DNA of 64,000 nucleotides from Martelella sp. HB161492 (lineage in GTDB: Bacteria; Pseudomonadota; Alphaproteobacteria; Rhizobiales; Rhizobiaceae): positions 276,301 through 340,300 of the forward strand of contig NZ_JAATVV010000002.1 of NCBI RefSeq assembly GCF_013184775.1. Direction: 5' to 3'. The notes beneath the pieces are model-generated. The model worked only from the letters and a program-made list of their open reading frames with translations, was not told the origin of the DNA and searched no databases. A program made the translations under genes and the position numbers. The first letter of the stretch is position 1. Every line of letters starts with the position of its first letter. This document shows, one piece after another, positions 1-8,623 of this stretch.

Positions 1-128
1 GGGCTGCCGAGAAAGATCAGCAGCAGCGTCCAGTTCCGATCAAGAAACCCACGCCCCCCTGCCTGACGCCCTGTACGATTTCGCGTTTCGATCCTGATTA
101 TCGCGCCGAACGAGATAAAATCCCACAT
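1..128 (-). CDS. N-terminus of an unidentified membrane protein (partial)
   Basis: An open frame starts with ATG at 128 and runs leftward out of the window without a stop (about 42 codons). The start is supported by AAGGA six bases upstream. The visible protein begins MWDFISFGAI, has a basic stretch rich in Arg and Gly, then a hydrophobic run (WTLLLIFLG) that looks like the start of a membrane helix. This fits a small inner-membrane protein with a cytoplasmic basic segment, but no family can be assigned from so little. In many rhizobia hom is followed by glpX, which is not seen here, so the neighbour order differs. Only the start is seen. Confidence 0.5.
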   Translation of the reverse strand, partial: MWDFISFGAIIRIETRNRTGRQAGGRGFLDRNWTLLLIFLGS

Positions 129-244
129 GACCATTCCTTACTGTCAACTATATTGACGCAAAGAATTAAACATGTTCCATGAACGCCATGTGAACAGCCT
201 TTGCACCCCGGAAGGCTGCGCCTGGAACATCTGCTTATGGTCGG

Positions 245-269
245 GCCAGATGGGCACTGCCCATCTGGC
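245..269 (-). terminator. Strong hairpin downstream of hom, possible terminator
   Basis: A perfect 11-base-pair inverted repeat (GCCAGATGGGC / GCCCATCTGGC) with a 3-base loop lies 60 bases past the hom stop codon. There is no T-run after it on either strand, so an intrinsic terminator is uncertain. It could instead be an mRNA 3' end stabiliser or a protein-binding palindrome. Confidence 0.35.
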
Positions 270-328
270 ATGAGGGCCTGCGCCGGCCCCTTATCTGCCC
301 GCTGGTGATGCAGGGCCTGGCTTTGCCG

Positions 329-1642
329 TCAGGGCTTCTCAATCCGGATGACCTGCGGCTGAGCCACCGTATAACCCTCACCCTCGATCGCGCTGACGGC
401 CTGACGCACCGACTGTTCGGTCGTGGCATGGGTCACAAGGATGATTGTCTTGGTCGGCTGATCGAGATTGCCATTGGTCGAGTGCTGGACAATCGATTCG
501 AGCGAGATCTGGTTCTCGGCCATCTGCCGCGCAATGGCGGCAATTACGCCGATGCGATCAACCACGCGGAGGCGGATGAAATAGCCGCCCTCATGGCTGC
601 GCATCCGTGCACGCCGATAGGGTTCCAGCGACCGTGCCGGACGCCCAAGGGCAGGAACACGCTGTTCGCCGGGCCGGCTTTTGGCGATATCAGCGATATC
701 GCCAAGCACGGCAGACGCCGTGGCATTACCGCCAGCGCCGGGGCCGACCATCAGCAGATCACCGAGAACATCTGATTCGAGTGCCACGGCATTGGTAACG
801 CCATCCACCTGGGCAATGACCGTGTCATGCGGCACCATGGTCGGATGCACACGCTGCTCGATACCGCCTTCGGTGCGCTGGGCGACACCCAGAAGCTTGA
901 TGCGGTAACCAAGCTCGGACGCCGCCTGAATATCCTCGAGCGTGATATTGGAGATCCCCTCGAGATAGATATCATCGGCAGAGATCTGGCAGCCAAAGGC
1001 AAGTGACGTCAGGATCGCCAGCTTATGCGCGGTGTCATTGCCCTCGATATCGAAGGTCGGATCAGCCTCGGCATAACCGAGACGCTGCGCTTCCTTCAGG
1101 CAGGCATCGAAAGACAGGCCCTCGCGTTCCATCCGCGTCAGGATGTAATTGCAAGTGCCGTTCATGATGCCGTAAACGCGTGAAATATTGTTGCCGGTCA
1201 GCGATTCGCGAATGGCTTTGATCACCGGAATACCACCGGCAACGGCGGCTTCGAAGTTCAGAAGCACGCCCTTGTCTTCCGCCAGCGTTGCCAATTCGAC
1301 CCCGCAATCGGCAAGCAGCGCCTTGTTGGCAGTCACCACATGCAGACCGCGTTCCAGCGCCGCCTCGACCGCTTCGCGGGCAATGCCGGACGCGCCGCCA
1401 ACCAGTTCCACCAGCACGTCGATATCGGCAACACGTGCCATTTCAGCGGCACTGTCAAACCAGGTCATGCCGGAAAGATCGACACCGCGATCCTTTGTTC
1501 GGTCGCGAGCCGAGACAGCCACGACCTTGATCGGGCGTCCGCAGGCAACGGCAAGGCTGTTCTGCCGTTCATGGATAATACGCACAAGCGAGGCGCCGAC
1601 GGTCCCCAGACCGGCGACGCCGATTTTCAAGGCATCTGCCAT
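329..1642 (-). CDS. hom: Homoserine dehydrogenase
   Basis: Homoserine dehydrogenase reduces aspartate semialdehyde to homoserine with NAD(P)H, the branch point to threonine, methionine and isoleucine. The 437-residue protein has an N-terminal dinucleotide fold (GVAGLGTVGASL near residue 8), the central catalytic domain with the GTCNYILT segment and the E-A-DP-F-D-I-G-D-A-K region (about residues 193-207). A C-terminal ACT domain (about 350-430, starting GGYFIRLRVVDRIGVI) marks the monofunctional allosteric form, usually inhibited by threonine. No aspartokinase domain is fused. It lies 56 bases downstream of alaC on the same strand, probably one transcript. Length and motifs are normal for the family. 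Confidence 0.97.
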   Translation of the reverse strand: MADALKIGVAGLGTVGASLVRIIHERQNSLAVACGRPIKVVAVSARDRTKDRGVDLSGMTWFDSAAEMARVADIDVLVELVGGASGIAREAVEAALERGLHVVTANKALLADCGVELATLAEDKGVLLNFEAAVAGGIPVIKAIRESLTGNNISRVYGIMNGTCNYILTRMEREGLSFDACLKEAQRLGYAEADPTFDIEGNDTAHKLAILTSLAFGCQISADDIYLEGISNITLEDIQAASELGYRIKLLGVAQRTEGGIEQRVHPTMVPHDTVIAQVDGVTNAVALESDVLGDLLMVGPGAGGNATASAVLGDIADIAKSRPGEQRVPALGRPARSLEPYRRARMRSHEGGYFIRLRVVDRIGVIAAIARQMAENQISLESIVQHSTNGNLDQPTKTIILVTHATTEQSVRQAVSAIEGEGYTVAQPQVIRIEKP

Positions 1643-1698
1643 CAGTCAATCCTACTGGCCGAAATTTCATGGCGGCCGCTTATGCGACCGCCACTCTT

Positions 1699-2916
1699 TT
1701 AGCGATGTGCGCCGAGAGACACAATATTATGTGTGTCGCTATCGTTAGAAGCCAGGAAACGTTTCAGGTTGCGGGCCGCCTGACGGATGCGATGCTCGTT
1801 CTCCACAAGGGCGATGCGGACATAATCATCGCCCTGCTCGCCAAAGCCAACACCCGGCGCGACCGCAATATCGGCCTTTTCCACCAGAAGCTTAGAGAAT
1901 TCGAGCGATCCGAGATGGGCAAAGGCCTCCGGGATCTTCGCCCAGGCAAACATCGTTGCCTCCGGTGCGGTGACATCCCAGCCAGCCTTGGAAAAACTGT
2001 CCAGCATGACATCGCGGCGATTCTTGTAGATCGAACGCACTTCGGCAATATCCGAGCCATCACCGTTGAGCGCCTGGGTCGCGGCCACCTGGATCGGCGT
2101 AAAGGCACCGTAATCGAGATAGGACTTCACCCGGGTGAGCGCCGAAATCAGCCGCTCATTGCCAACGGCAAAACCGATCCGCCAGCCCGGCATGGAGAAG
2201 GTCTTGGACATGGAGGTGAACTCCACCGCCACATCCTTTGCACCATTGACCTGCAGAACCGATGGCGGCGGCTCATTGCCGAAATAGATCTCTGCATAGG
2301 CAAGATCAGACAGCACGATGATCTCGTGCTTGCGGGCAAAGGCGATCACTTCCTTGTAGAAGTCGAGCGATGCAACATGGGCCGTCGGGTTCGACGGATA
2401 GTTGATGATCAGCGCCAGCGGCTTGGGGATCGAGTGGCGCACGGCGCGTTCCAGCGGCGGAAAGAAACTGTCATCCGGTTCCACCGACATGGAGCGGATC
2501 ACGCCGCCCGCCATCAGAAAGCCGAAAGCATGGATCGGATAGGTCGGATTGGGACACAGAACCACATCGCCCGGCGCGGTGATCGCCTGCGCCATATTGG
2601 CAAAGCCTTCCTTCGAGCCGAGCGTCGCCACGACCTCGGTGTCGGGATTGAGCTTCACACCGAAACGGCGGGCGTAGTAATTCGCCTGGGCCTTGCGCAG
2701 GCCCGGAATGCCTTTCGAAGATGAATAGCGGTGGGTACGCGGATCGCGCACGACCTCGCAGAGCTTGTCGACGATCGACTGCGGAGTGGGTAGATCGGGA
2801 TTGCCCATGCCAAGGTCGATGATGTCGGCCCCGGCGGCTCGCGCGCTCGCTTTCAAACGGTTAACCTGTTCGAAAACGTAGGGCGGCAAACGCCGAACCT
2901 TATGAAACTCTTCCAT
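1699..2916 (-). CDS. alaC: Alanine-forming PLP aminotransferase (AlaC-like)
   Basis: This is a class I/II pyridoxal-phosphate aminotransferase of the AlaC group, which makes alanine from pyruvate and glutamate. The protein begins MEEFHKVRRLPPYVF. The PLP lysine is in the SMSKTFSMPGWRIGF segment (about residues 230-245). Other marks are the NYPSNPTA motif and the Asp and Tyr of SDLAYAEI that contact the cofactor. I chose ATG 2916 because GAGG lies six bases upstream; an ATG at 2928 is in frame but has a poorer site. It is transcribed toward hom, as in many rhizobia. Related enzymes act on diaminopimelate or aspartate, so the substrate is inferred. Confidence 0.9.
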   Translation of the reverse strand: MEEFHKVRRLPPYVFEQVNRLKASARAAGADIIDLGMGNPDLPTPQSIVDKLCEVVRDPRTHRYSSSKGIPGLRKAQANYYARRFGVKLNPDTEVVATLGSKEGFANMAQAITAPGDVVLCPNPTYPIHAFGFLMAGGVIRSMSVEPDDSFFPPLERAVRHSIPKPLALIINYPSNPTAHVASLDFYKEVIAFARKHEIIVLSDLAYAEIYFGNEPPPSVLQVNGAKDVAVEFTSMSKTFSMPGWRIGFAVGNERLISALTRVKSYLDYGAFTPIQVAATQALNGDGSDIAEVRSIYKNRRDVMLDSFSKAGWDVTAPEATMFAWAKIPEAFAHLGSLEFSKLLVEKADIAVAPGVGFGEQGDDYVRIALVENEHRIRQAARNLKRFLASNDSDTHNIVSLGAHR

Positions 2917-3118
2917 CGTCGTCCTCATGAGAGCTATGTTGCGATCCTTTTCGCAGGATCATCGAAAGCGGAGCATTCTGGCATGTCCTGACGCAAGAAT
3001 TCTTCGCACTTGCGTCAATTTTGGGGCAAAAATCCAAAAATTCCGTTTCTCTTTACGCCTCACCGATGACAATGCGCAAGTTTTCTTTAGCAAAGCGGAA
3101 ACTGACGGATGAAAGGCA

Positions 3119-3331
3119 CTATTGCGCCTTGTCCCCGGCAAGCGCGCCGAGATCGCTCTGCATCTGGGTGATCTGCTCTTCAGTCAGCTGCGGAAGCGCG
3201 CCATTGGGCGTGTCACAGATATCCGGCTGATCGCATGGCGGTGTTGCGCAGGAGGCAAGCCCGAAAGGCATCACCAGAACAAGGGCCCAAACCGGGGCCA
3301 TGGCCAGTTTACGCCACTTATCAGGCATCAT
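3119..3331 (-). CDS. Small predicted lipoprotein
   Basis: This is a 70-residue protein starting MMPDKWRKL. A basic N-terminus and hydrophobic stretch are followed by a clear lipobox, GLAS-C, at about residues 24-28, so it should be lipidated and anchored in the periplasm. The mature part is only about 43 residues, acidic, with three cysteines close to the lipid site (C-ATPP-C-DQPDI-C) and a Gln/Thr-rich helix. ATG 3331 (or 3328) is chosen over the longer frame to 3418 because AGGAG lies eight bases upstream. It follows the ferritin-like gene 93 bases away on the same strand. I do not recognise a family. Confidence 0.75.
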   Translation of the reverse strand: MMPDKWRKLAMAPVWALVLVMPFGLASCATPPCDQPDICDTPNGALPQLTEEQITQMQSDLGALAGDKAQ

Positions 3332-3424
3332 GCTTGTCGCTCCTTGCAGATCCGGTGCGGAAACGGCAGCAAATCCGCTTCCGCGCCGGAGAGTGCCTTT
3401 TTTGGCAGCGTTAGGCAAGAACCC

Positions 3425-3937
3425 TTACCGCTGGGCGCAGCGTGAAAATGCCGGCAAATGCTTCGTCTCTGACGCGTCGCGCAGCGCAGTCAGCACCGTC
3501 GTGATATCAGGATAGCTGGCAACAGCTGGCAGAAGCTCATTGTCATAAAGGGCGGCATTGTCGATCTCGGCCTGGACGCCAATGGCACAGGCGGCCGCAA
3601 GGCTCGCCGGAACGGCCGAGACAATCTCTTCAGCACCGAGCTGTTCATTTGCAGGGACCGGAATGCCATAGGCTTCCATCAGCGCGGAAACCTCGGCGGA
3701 ATGGGTGCGCTCAGCCTCAATGATATTGGTGAAGGGGCGGACGGGCCCATAGGCATCAATCACCGCCGCATAGAAGGCTTCAGCGTGATACTCATCGGCC
3801 AGTGCGCGATTGAGCGCGTCGGCCGCAGCCGGCGTCAGGGTTTCGGCTGAGGCCGTCACGGGCGCAGCGGTCAGGGCCGAAAGCGCCAGCAGGCCACAGC
3901 CAAGGGTTACGGACAGCGTCTTCGCAATCTGGTACAT
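3425..3937 (-). CDS. Secreted ferritin-like protein (DUF2202 type)
   Basis: The 170-residue protein starts MYQIAKTLS with a Sec signal peptide (hydrophobic residues about 8-24, cleavage near ASA-ET). The mature part has two ferritin-like half motifs: ALADEYHAEAFYAAVIDAYG and NIIEAERTHSAEV, followed by a second Glu/His-bearing helix (GVQAEIDNAALYDNELL). The Glu and His residues match the di-metal site of ferritin-like DUF2202 proteins, whose function is poorly known. ATG 3937 has GGAGG eight bases upstream, so the upstream ATG at 3952 is rejected. It is divergent from sfsA. A periplasmic metal or oxygen role is inferred, not shown. Confidence 0.82.
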   Translation of the reverse strand: MYQIAKTLSVTLGCGLLALSALTAAPVTASAETLTPAAADALNRALADEYHAEAFYAAVIDAYGPVRPFTNIIEAERTHSAEVSALMEAYGIPVPANEQLGAEEIVSAVPASLAAACAIGVQAEIDNAALYDNELLPAVASYPDITTVLTALRDASETKHLPAFSRCAQR

Positions 3938-4070
3938 GGTCGTTTCCTCCAAAACCGGCCAGCAACATCGGCTGGATCATTTATATACTAATATTCGTAT
4001 CTTCGAAAACAAGTTACATTTCCGTGATCTTGCACTTTTCGTCCCGTCGGGAAAAAGCTAAGGCTCAGAC

Positions 4071-4802
4071 ATGATCTTTGACCCGCCCCTGATCCCTGCC
4101 CGCCTGGTGCGACGCTACAAGCGCTTTCTGTTTGATGCCGTTCTTGAAGCGGATGGCAGCGCGATAACCGGTTCCTGTCCCAATACCGGCTCGATGGCCG
4201 GACTGACGGAGCCAGGGTCACGCATCTGGCTTTCGCGCGATGACGTGGCAAAGCGCAAATATCCCTTCCGTCTTGAACTGGTCGAGGCGGACGGCACCAT
4301 TGTCGGCATCAATACCGGCATGCCGAACCGCCTTGCCGAGGAAGCCATCGCGGCCGGGCTCGTCTCGGACTTTGCGTCCTATCCGAGCCTGCGGCGCGAA
4401 CAGAAATATGGCCTCAGAAGCCGGATTGACCTTTTGTTGAGTGATCCGGATCGCCCGGATCTTTACGTCGAGGTGAAGAATGTCCATTTCATCCGGCAGA
4501 AAGGTCTGGCCGAATTTCCCGACACGCCGACAGAGCGCGGCACCCGCCATCTCACTGAACTTTCGGCTATGGTGGCATCGGGAAAACGTGCAGCTATGCT
4601 GTATCTCATCCAGAGAGACGATTGCAGCATGTTCAAAATTGCAACCGACATGGACCCGGCCTATGCTCGGGCTTTCGCGGCCGCGCTTGACGCTGGCGTT
4701 GAGGCCTATGCCATTAAATGCCGCGTAAGACGTGACAGCATCACAGCGCATGATACAGTCGGGCTGGAATGGAATGCGGCGCCAAGCCGCGTGATTGGAT
4801 AG
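4071..4802 (+). CDS. sfsA: SfsA family nuclease-fold protein
   Basis: SfsA, once called sugar fermentation stimulation protein, has an N-terminal OB-like domain and a C-terminal PD-(D/E)XK nuclease-like domain. This 243-residue protein has the characteristic CPNTGSM segment near residue 35 and the catalytic-type strand YVEVKNVHF (about residues 134-142), where Glu and Lys match the nuclease core. Its physiological substrate is unsettled; DNA and RNA cleavage have been reported for the family. It heads a close run with map (4-base gap) and radC, consistent with an operon. Confidence 0.95.
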   Translation: MIFDPPLIPARLVRRYKRFLFDAVLEADGSAITGSCPNTGSMAGLTEPGSRIWLSRDDVAKRKYPFRLELVEADGTIVGINTGMPNRLAEEAIAAGLVSDFASYPSLRREQKYGLRSRIDLLLSDPDRPDLYVEVKNVHFIRQKGLAEFPDTPTERGTRHLTELSAMVASGKRAAMLYLIQRDDCSMFKIATDMDPAYARAFAAALDAGVEAYAIKCRVRRDSITAHDTVGLEWNAAPSRVIG

Positions 4803-4806
4803 TGAA

Positions 4807-5640
4807 ATGGTGACTTATGTTGACGCGGCGACAGCGCCGCTGAGGAATGACGGCTCGATCCGGCTTTACAACGAGGAAGCATTTGCAGCGATGCGCGCGA
4901 TCTGCGCCATCACATCGGCCTGCCTTGATGGCCTGGCAGATCTGGTAAAGCCCGGCGTATCAACGGCAGAAATCGATCGTTTCGTTCTGGAATTCGGCCT
5001 CGACCACGGCGTCGTGCCGGCCACGCTCAATTACCGTGGCTACAAATACTCCAGCTGCACATCCATCAACCATGTCGTCTGCCATGGCATGCCCAACGAC
5101 AAGCCGCTGCGCGAAGGCGATATCGTCAATGTCGATGTCACCTACTACAAAGACGGCTGGCACGGCGATTCGAGCCGCATGTATCCGGTCGGCACGATCA
5201 AGCGCAATGCGGAACGGCTGCTCGAAGTCACATATGAATCGCTGCTGCGCGGTATTGCTGCGGTCAAACCCGGGGCACGGACCGGCGCAATCGGCGCGGC
5301 GATCCAGACCTATGCGGAGGCCGAACGCTGCTCGGTGGTCCGCGATTTCTGTGGCCACGGGGTCGGCAGACTGTTCCACGACACGCCCAACATCCTGCAT
5401 TATGGCCATCCTGAAGACGGGCCGGTTCTGAAGGAAGGCATGATCTTCACCATCGAGCCGATGCTCAACCTCGGCAAGCCGCATGTGAAAGTTCTCAATG
5501 ATGGCTGGACGGCGGTGACGCGGGACCGCTCGCTGACCGCCCAGTATGAGCATTGTGTCGGCGTCACTGCCGACGGCTGTGAAATATTCACCCTTTCCGC
5601 TGCAGGCCAGGACCGGCCGGGTCTGCCGCCGCTATCCTGA
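4807..5640 (+). CDS. map: Type I methionine aminopeptidase
   Basis: Methionine aminopeptidase removes the initiator methionine from nascent proteins in the cytoplasm. The 277-residue protein has the full metal set of the family: the Asp pair in [16 protein letters not shown], the His in the [14 protein letters not shown] segment, and Glu in FTIEPML, plus the C-terminal Glu after QYEHCVGV. The upstream CHGMPNDK segment contains the conserved substrate His. ATG 4807 is used; an in-frame TTG at 4795 would overlap sfsA. The order sfsA-map-radC occurs in many rhizobia. Confidence 0.96.
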   Translation: MVTYVDAATAPLRNDGSIRLYNEEAFAAMRAICAITSACLDGLADLVKPGVSTAEIDRFVLEFGLDHGVVPATLNYRGYKYSSCTSINHVVCHGMPNDKPLREGDIVNVDVTYYKDGWHGDSSRMYPVGTIKRNAERLLEVTYESLLRGIAAVKPGARTGAIGAAIQTYAEAERCSVVRDFCGHGVGRLFHDTPNILHYGHPEDGPVLKEGMIFTIEPMLNLGKPHVKVLNDGWTAVTRDRSLTAQYEHCVGVTADGCEIFTLSAAGQDRPGLPPLS

Positions 5641-5653
5641 GGGATTGCCTTTG

Positions 5654-6481
5654 ATGGTCAAACGGCCAGAGACACAGCATGGCGGAGCATTTTCGGAGCC
5701 CTCCTCGGTCGAACAGGAGGAGCAGGATGAGCGCCACTTTTTCGCCGAGCAGCCGGCCGAAAAACCGCATGCACAGCAAAGAGCGACGGCCGCCCTGCAG
5801 GCGGCTGCCGGAAGCCACTACCACGGCCACCGCGACCGGCTGCGCAACCGCTTCCGCGAACGCGGCGCCGATTCACTGGCCGATTACGAGATCCTGGAAC
5901 TGATGCTGTTCCGTCTGATCCCGCGCCGCGACACCAAGCCGATCGCCAAGGCTCTTCTTGATCGGTTCGGCTCACTCGCCGGTGTTTTCGGCGCACCGGC
6001 AGAACTGCTTCAGGAGGTCAGCGGCATTGGCGAAGCGGTTGCCACCGACCTGAAGCTGATCTCGGCGCTCGCCCAGCGCTCGCTGAAGAGCACATTGAAG
6101 GAGCGGCCGATCCTCGCCTCCTGGTCATCGGTGATCGACTATTGCACGGCCGCCATGGCGCATGAGACCCGCGAGCAATTCCGCATCCTGTTTCTCGACA
6201 AGCGCAACAAGCTCATCGCCGACGAGATCCAGGGCATCGGCACGGTCGATCATACGCCGGTCTATCCGCGTGAGGTGGTCAAGCGCGCCCTCGACCTTTC
6301 GGCCACCGCCATCATCCTCGTCCACAACCACCCATCCGGCGACCCGACGCCCTCGCGCGCCGATATCGACATGACACAGACCATCATCAACAGTGCCAAG
6401 CCGCTCGGGATCACCGTTCACGACCACATCATCATCGGCAAGGATGGTCATGTCAGCTTTAGAGGACTGCGGCTGATCTAG
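5654..6481 (+). CDS. radC: RadC family JAB-domain protein
   Basis: The 275-residue protein has an N-terminal helix-hairpin-helix region (about residues 65-130, with [16 protein letters not shown]) and a C-terminal MPN/JAB domain. The metal motif is intact: Glu in the central strand, then [16 protein letters not shown] near residues 222-237. RadC proteins were linked to DNA repair, but that role is disputed and the biochemical function is unknown. The N-terminal 40 residues are charged and low in complexity. ATG 5654 lies 13 bases after the map stop. Housekeeping RadC is typical here; nothing suggests a mobile-element copy. Confidence 0.93.
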   Translation: MVKRPETQHGGAFSEPSSVEQEEQDERHFFAEQPAEKPHAQQRATAALQAAAGSHYHGHRDRLRNRFRERGADSLADYEILELMLFRLIPRRDTKPIAKALLDRFGSLAGVFGAPAELLQEVSGIGEAVATDLKLISALAQRSLKSTLKERPILASWSSVIDYCTAAMAHETREQFRILFLDKRNKLIADEIQGIGTVDHTPVYPREVVKRALDLSATAIILVHNHPSGDPTPSRADIDMTQTIINSAKPLGITVHDHIIIGKDGHVSFRGLRLI

Positions 6482-6602
6482 AACCAGCCCTTGCGCCAGC
6501 CCGAACCTTTAATGAAACCGTTAGATTAGAGGAATATCTGTGCAATAATCAAAACCGGGGCAAACCTATTCCATTCCTTTTCAAATTCATCGGGGTAGTT
6601 TT

Positions 6603-8012
6603 ATGGATTCTTACGATCTGGTCGTGATTGGCAGCGGACCTGCTGGCCGTCGCGGCGCCATCCAGGCTTCCAAGCTTGGCAAGAAGACGCTTGTCATCGA
6701 CAAGGGTACGCAGATCGGCGGGGTTTCGGTACATACCGGAACAATCCCGTCGAAGACGATGCGCGAAACGGTGCTGAACCTGACCGGCTGGCGTGAACGC
6801 GGCTTTTATGGCCGTTCCTATCGCGTCAAGCACAACATTACCGCCGACGATCTGCGCGCACGCCTGCTCAAGACACTCGATTACGAAATCGACGTGCTTG
6901 AATGGCAGTTCGAGCGCAATCGCGTTGATCAGGTTCGCGGCTTTGCCCATTTCATCGATGCCAACACCATCGAGATTGAAAAGGATACCGGCGAGATCCA
7001 GCGTGTCCACGCCAAGTCGGTGCTGGTTGCCGTCGGTACCCGCCCCTACCGTCCGCCGCATATTCCCTTTGACGGCCAGAAAGTGCTCGACAGCGACGAG
7101 CTGCTCAACATCCAGCAGATTCCGCGTTCGATGGTGGTCGTCGGTGCGGGCGTTATCGGCATCGAATATGCCACCATCTTCTCCGCGCTCGACACGCTGG
7201 TGACGGTGGTCGAGCCGCGCGACACCATGCTTGATTTCATCGACAGCGAGATCCGCTTCAATTTCACAGCGCAGTTGCGTGACCGCAATATCAAGCTGCT
7301 GTTCGGTCAGGGGGCCGAAGGGGTCGAGATCGACCCCTCGGGCAAATGCCGCGTGACGCTGCAGGGCGGACGGACGCTGCTGGCCGAATCCGTGCTGTTC
7401 GCCGCCGGCCGCCAGGGCGCCACCGACACGCTAAACCTTTCGGCGGTCGGCCTTGAGGCAGACCATCGCGGCCGCCTCAAGGTTGATCCGATTACCTTCC
7501 AGACAGCGGTTCCCAACATCTATGCCGCCGGAGATGTGATCGGCTTCCCAGCCCTTGCCTCGACCTCGATGGAACAGGGCCGCATCGCCGCCCGCCATGC
7601 CGTTGGCGCACCGGCGGAAGAACCGCCGCAATATTTCCCCTATGGCATTTATGCGGTTCCGGAAATGTCGACCTGCGGCATGACCGAAGAAGAAGTGCAG
7701 CAGCGCGGCATCCCTTATGAATGCGGCGTCGCCTTTTTCCGCGAGACCTCGCGCGGGCACATTATGGGCCTTCAGAACGGCCTGCTGAAGATGATCTTCT
7801 CGCTGAAGACCCATCGTCTGCTCGGCATTCACATCGTCGGCGAAGGCGCTACCGAGCTGATTCACATCGGCCAGGCCGTGCTGAACCTGAAGGGCACCGT
7901 CGAATATTTCGTTGAAAATACCTTCAACTACCCGACACTCGCCGAAGCATACAAGATCGCCGGCCTCGATGCCTGGAACCGCATGGTTCAGCTGAAGGGC
8001 GAAGACGGCTGA
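6603..8012 (+). CDS. sthA: Si-specific soluble NAD(P)+ transhydrogenase
   Basis: SthA moves reducing equivalents between NADPH and NAD+ in the cytoplasm. The 469-residue flavoprotein has the FAD motif GSGPAG (residues 10-15), the second nucleotide motif GAGVIGIEYATIF, the YAAGDVIG flavin segment and a C-terminal dimerisation domain. The segment GGVSVHTGTIPSK (39-51) aligns with the redox region of dithiol reductases but holds no cysteine, since Ser42 replaces the Cys kept in many SthA proteins. SthA does not need a disulfide, so activity should be kept. The alternative, a dihydrolipoamide dehydrogenase, is excluded by the missing cysteines. Confidence 0.93.
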   Translation: MDSYDLVVIGSGPAGRRGAIQASKLGKKTLVIDKGTQIGGVSVHTGTIPSKTMRETVLNLTGWRERGFYGRSYRVKHNITADDLRARLLKTLDYEIDVLEWQFERNRVDQVRGFAHFIDANTIEIEKDTGEIQRVHAKSVLVAVGTRPYRPPHIPFDGQKVLDSDELLNIQQIPRSMVVVGAGVIGIEYATIFSALDTLVTVVEPRDTMLDFIDSEIRFNFTAQLRDRNIKLLFGQGAEGVEIDPSGKCRVTLQGGRTLLAESVLFAAGRQGATDTLNLSAVGLEADHRGRLKVDPITFQTAVPNIYAAGDVIGFPALASTSMEQGRIAARHAVGAPAEEPPQYFPYGIYAVPEMSTCGMTEEEVQQRGIPYECGVAFFRETSRGHIMGLQNGLLKMIFSLKTHRLLGIHIVGEGATELIHIGQAVLNLKGTVEYFVENTFNYPTLAEAYKIAGLDAWNRMVQLKGEDG

Positions 8013-8623
8013 CAGGCCTCAGGGGTCGACAATAGCTGCGCACCAAGCGCCATGAGACATGACAGGGGCAGAGCTCACCTGCCTGCGCCTGTTCCAGTGC
8101 CCGCAATCGCTTCATCGATCTTGCGAAACGGCCTTTTCTAGACCCACTCATCCGCACCACCAACGCGTCATCTCTACCGGCCGGAGAGATCTTGTGCGTC
8201 CAGTCGGAAGCACGGCACTCCGTGCCCTGCCGCTCCGCCGACAGCGGCTTCACTCGCACCACCGAACCGGGGAACGAGGGCAAGCCCGATAGCCTTGCCC
8301 CGGCCCGTGGCCTGCGCGAAACGCTGAAGCCGCTTCCACCATGTTTCCGCACAACTGCCCCCCGGAAGGGCGTGGCAACCCGCACCAGCGTCTTTAACGC
8401 CTGTGCCCTTTCTCGACATCAGCCTGACAGCCAAAAGTGAAGTCGTTCCTGAGGACGCAGCCCAACTGCGCCCTCTCCGAGGTCCGCGCTGCGACCTGCA
8501 GAAAGGTATAGATCAGCCATTCATCTGCATATTTACACAAGTAAAAATGGGTCAATATTAACTTTAATCTTAAATCGAGTCGTCTATATTTTACTCACTA
8601 TAAAATCTGAAGGTAAAAAAGTT
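8013..8623. other. 611-base stretch without a recognisable gene
   Basis: Short open frames exist on both strands (for example 8192-8440 plus, 8174-8434 minus), but none has a good start site or familiar protein. The part 8040-8510 is GC-rich and holds small hairpins (GGCAC-TCC-GTGCC near 8216, GCCGCT/AGCGGC near 8231-8250). From about 8520 to 8620 the DNA becomes strongly AT-rich and probably holds the promoter of the orphan gene at 8624. The abrupt change in base composition suggests a junction of old and acquired DNA. Confidence 0.5.

Noticed and set aside
8174-8440. Small overlapping frames in the gene-poor stretch
   Set aside because: No ribosome site, no familiar sequence, and frames on both strands as expected in GC-rich DNA.
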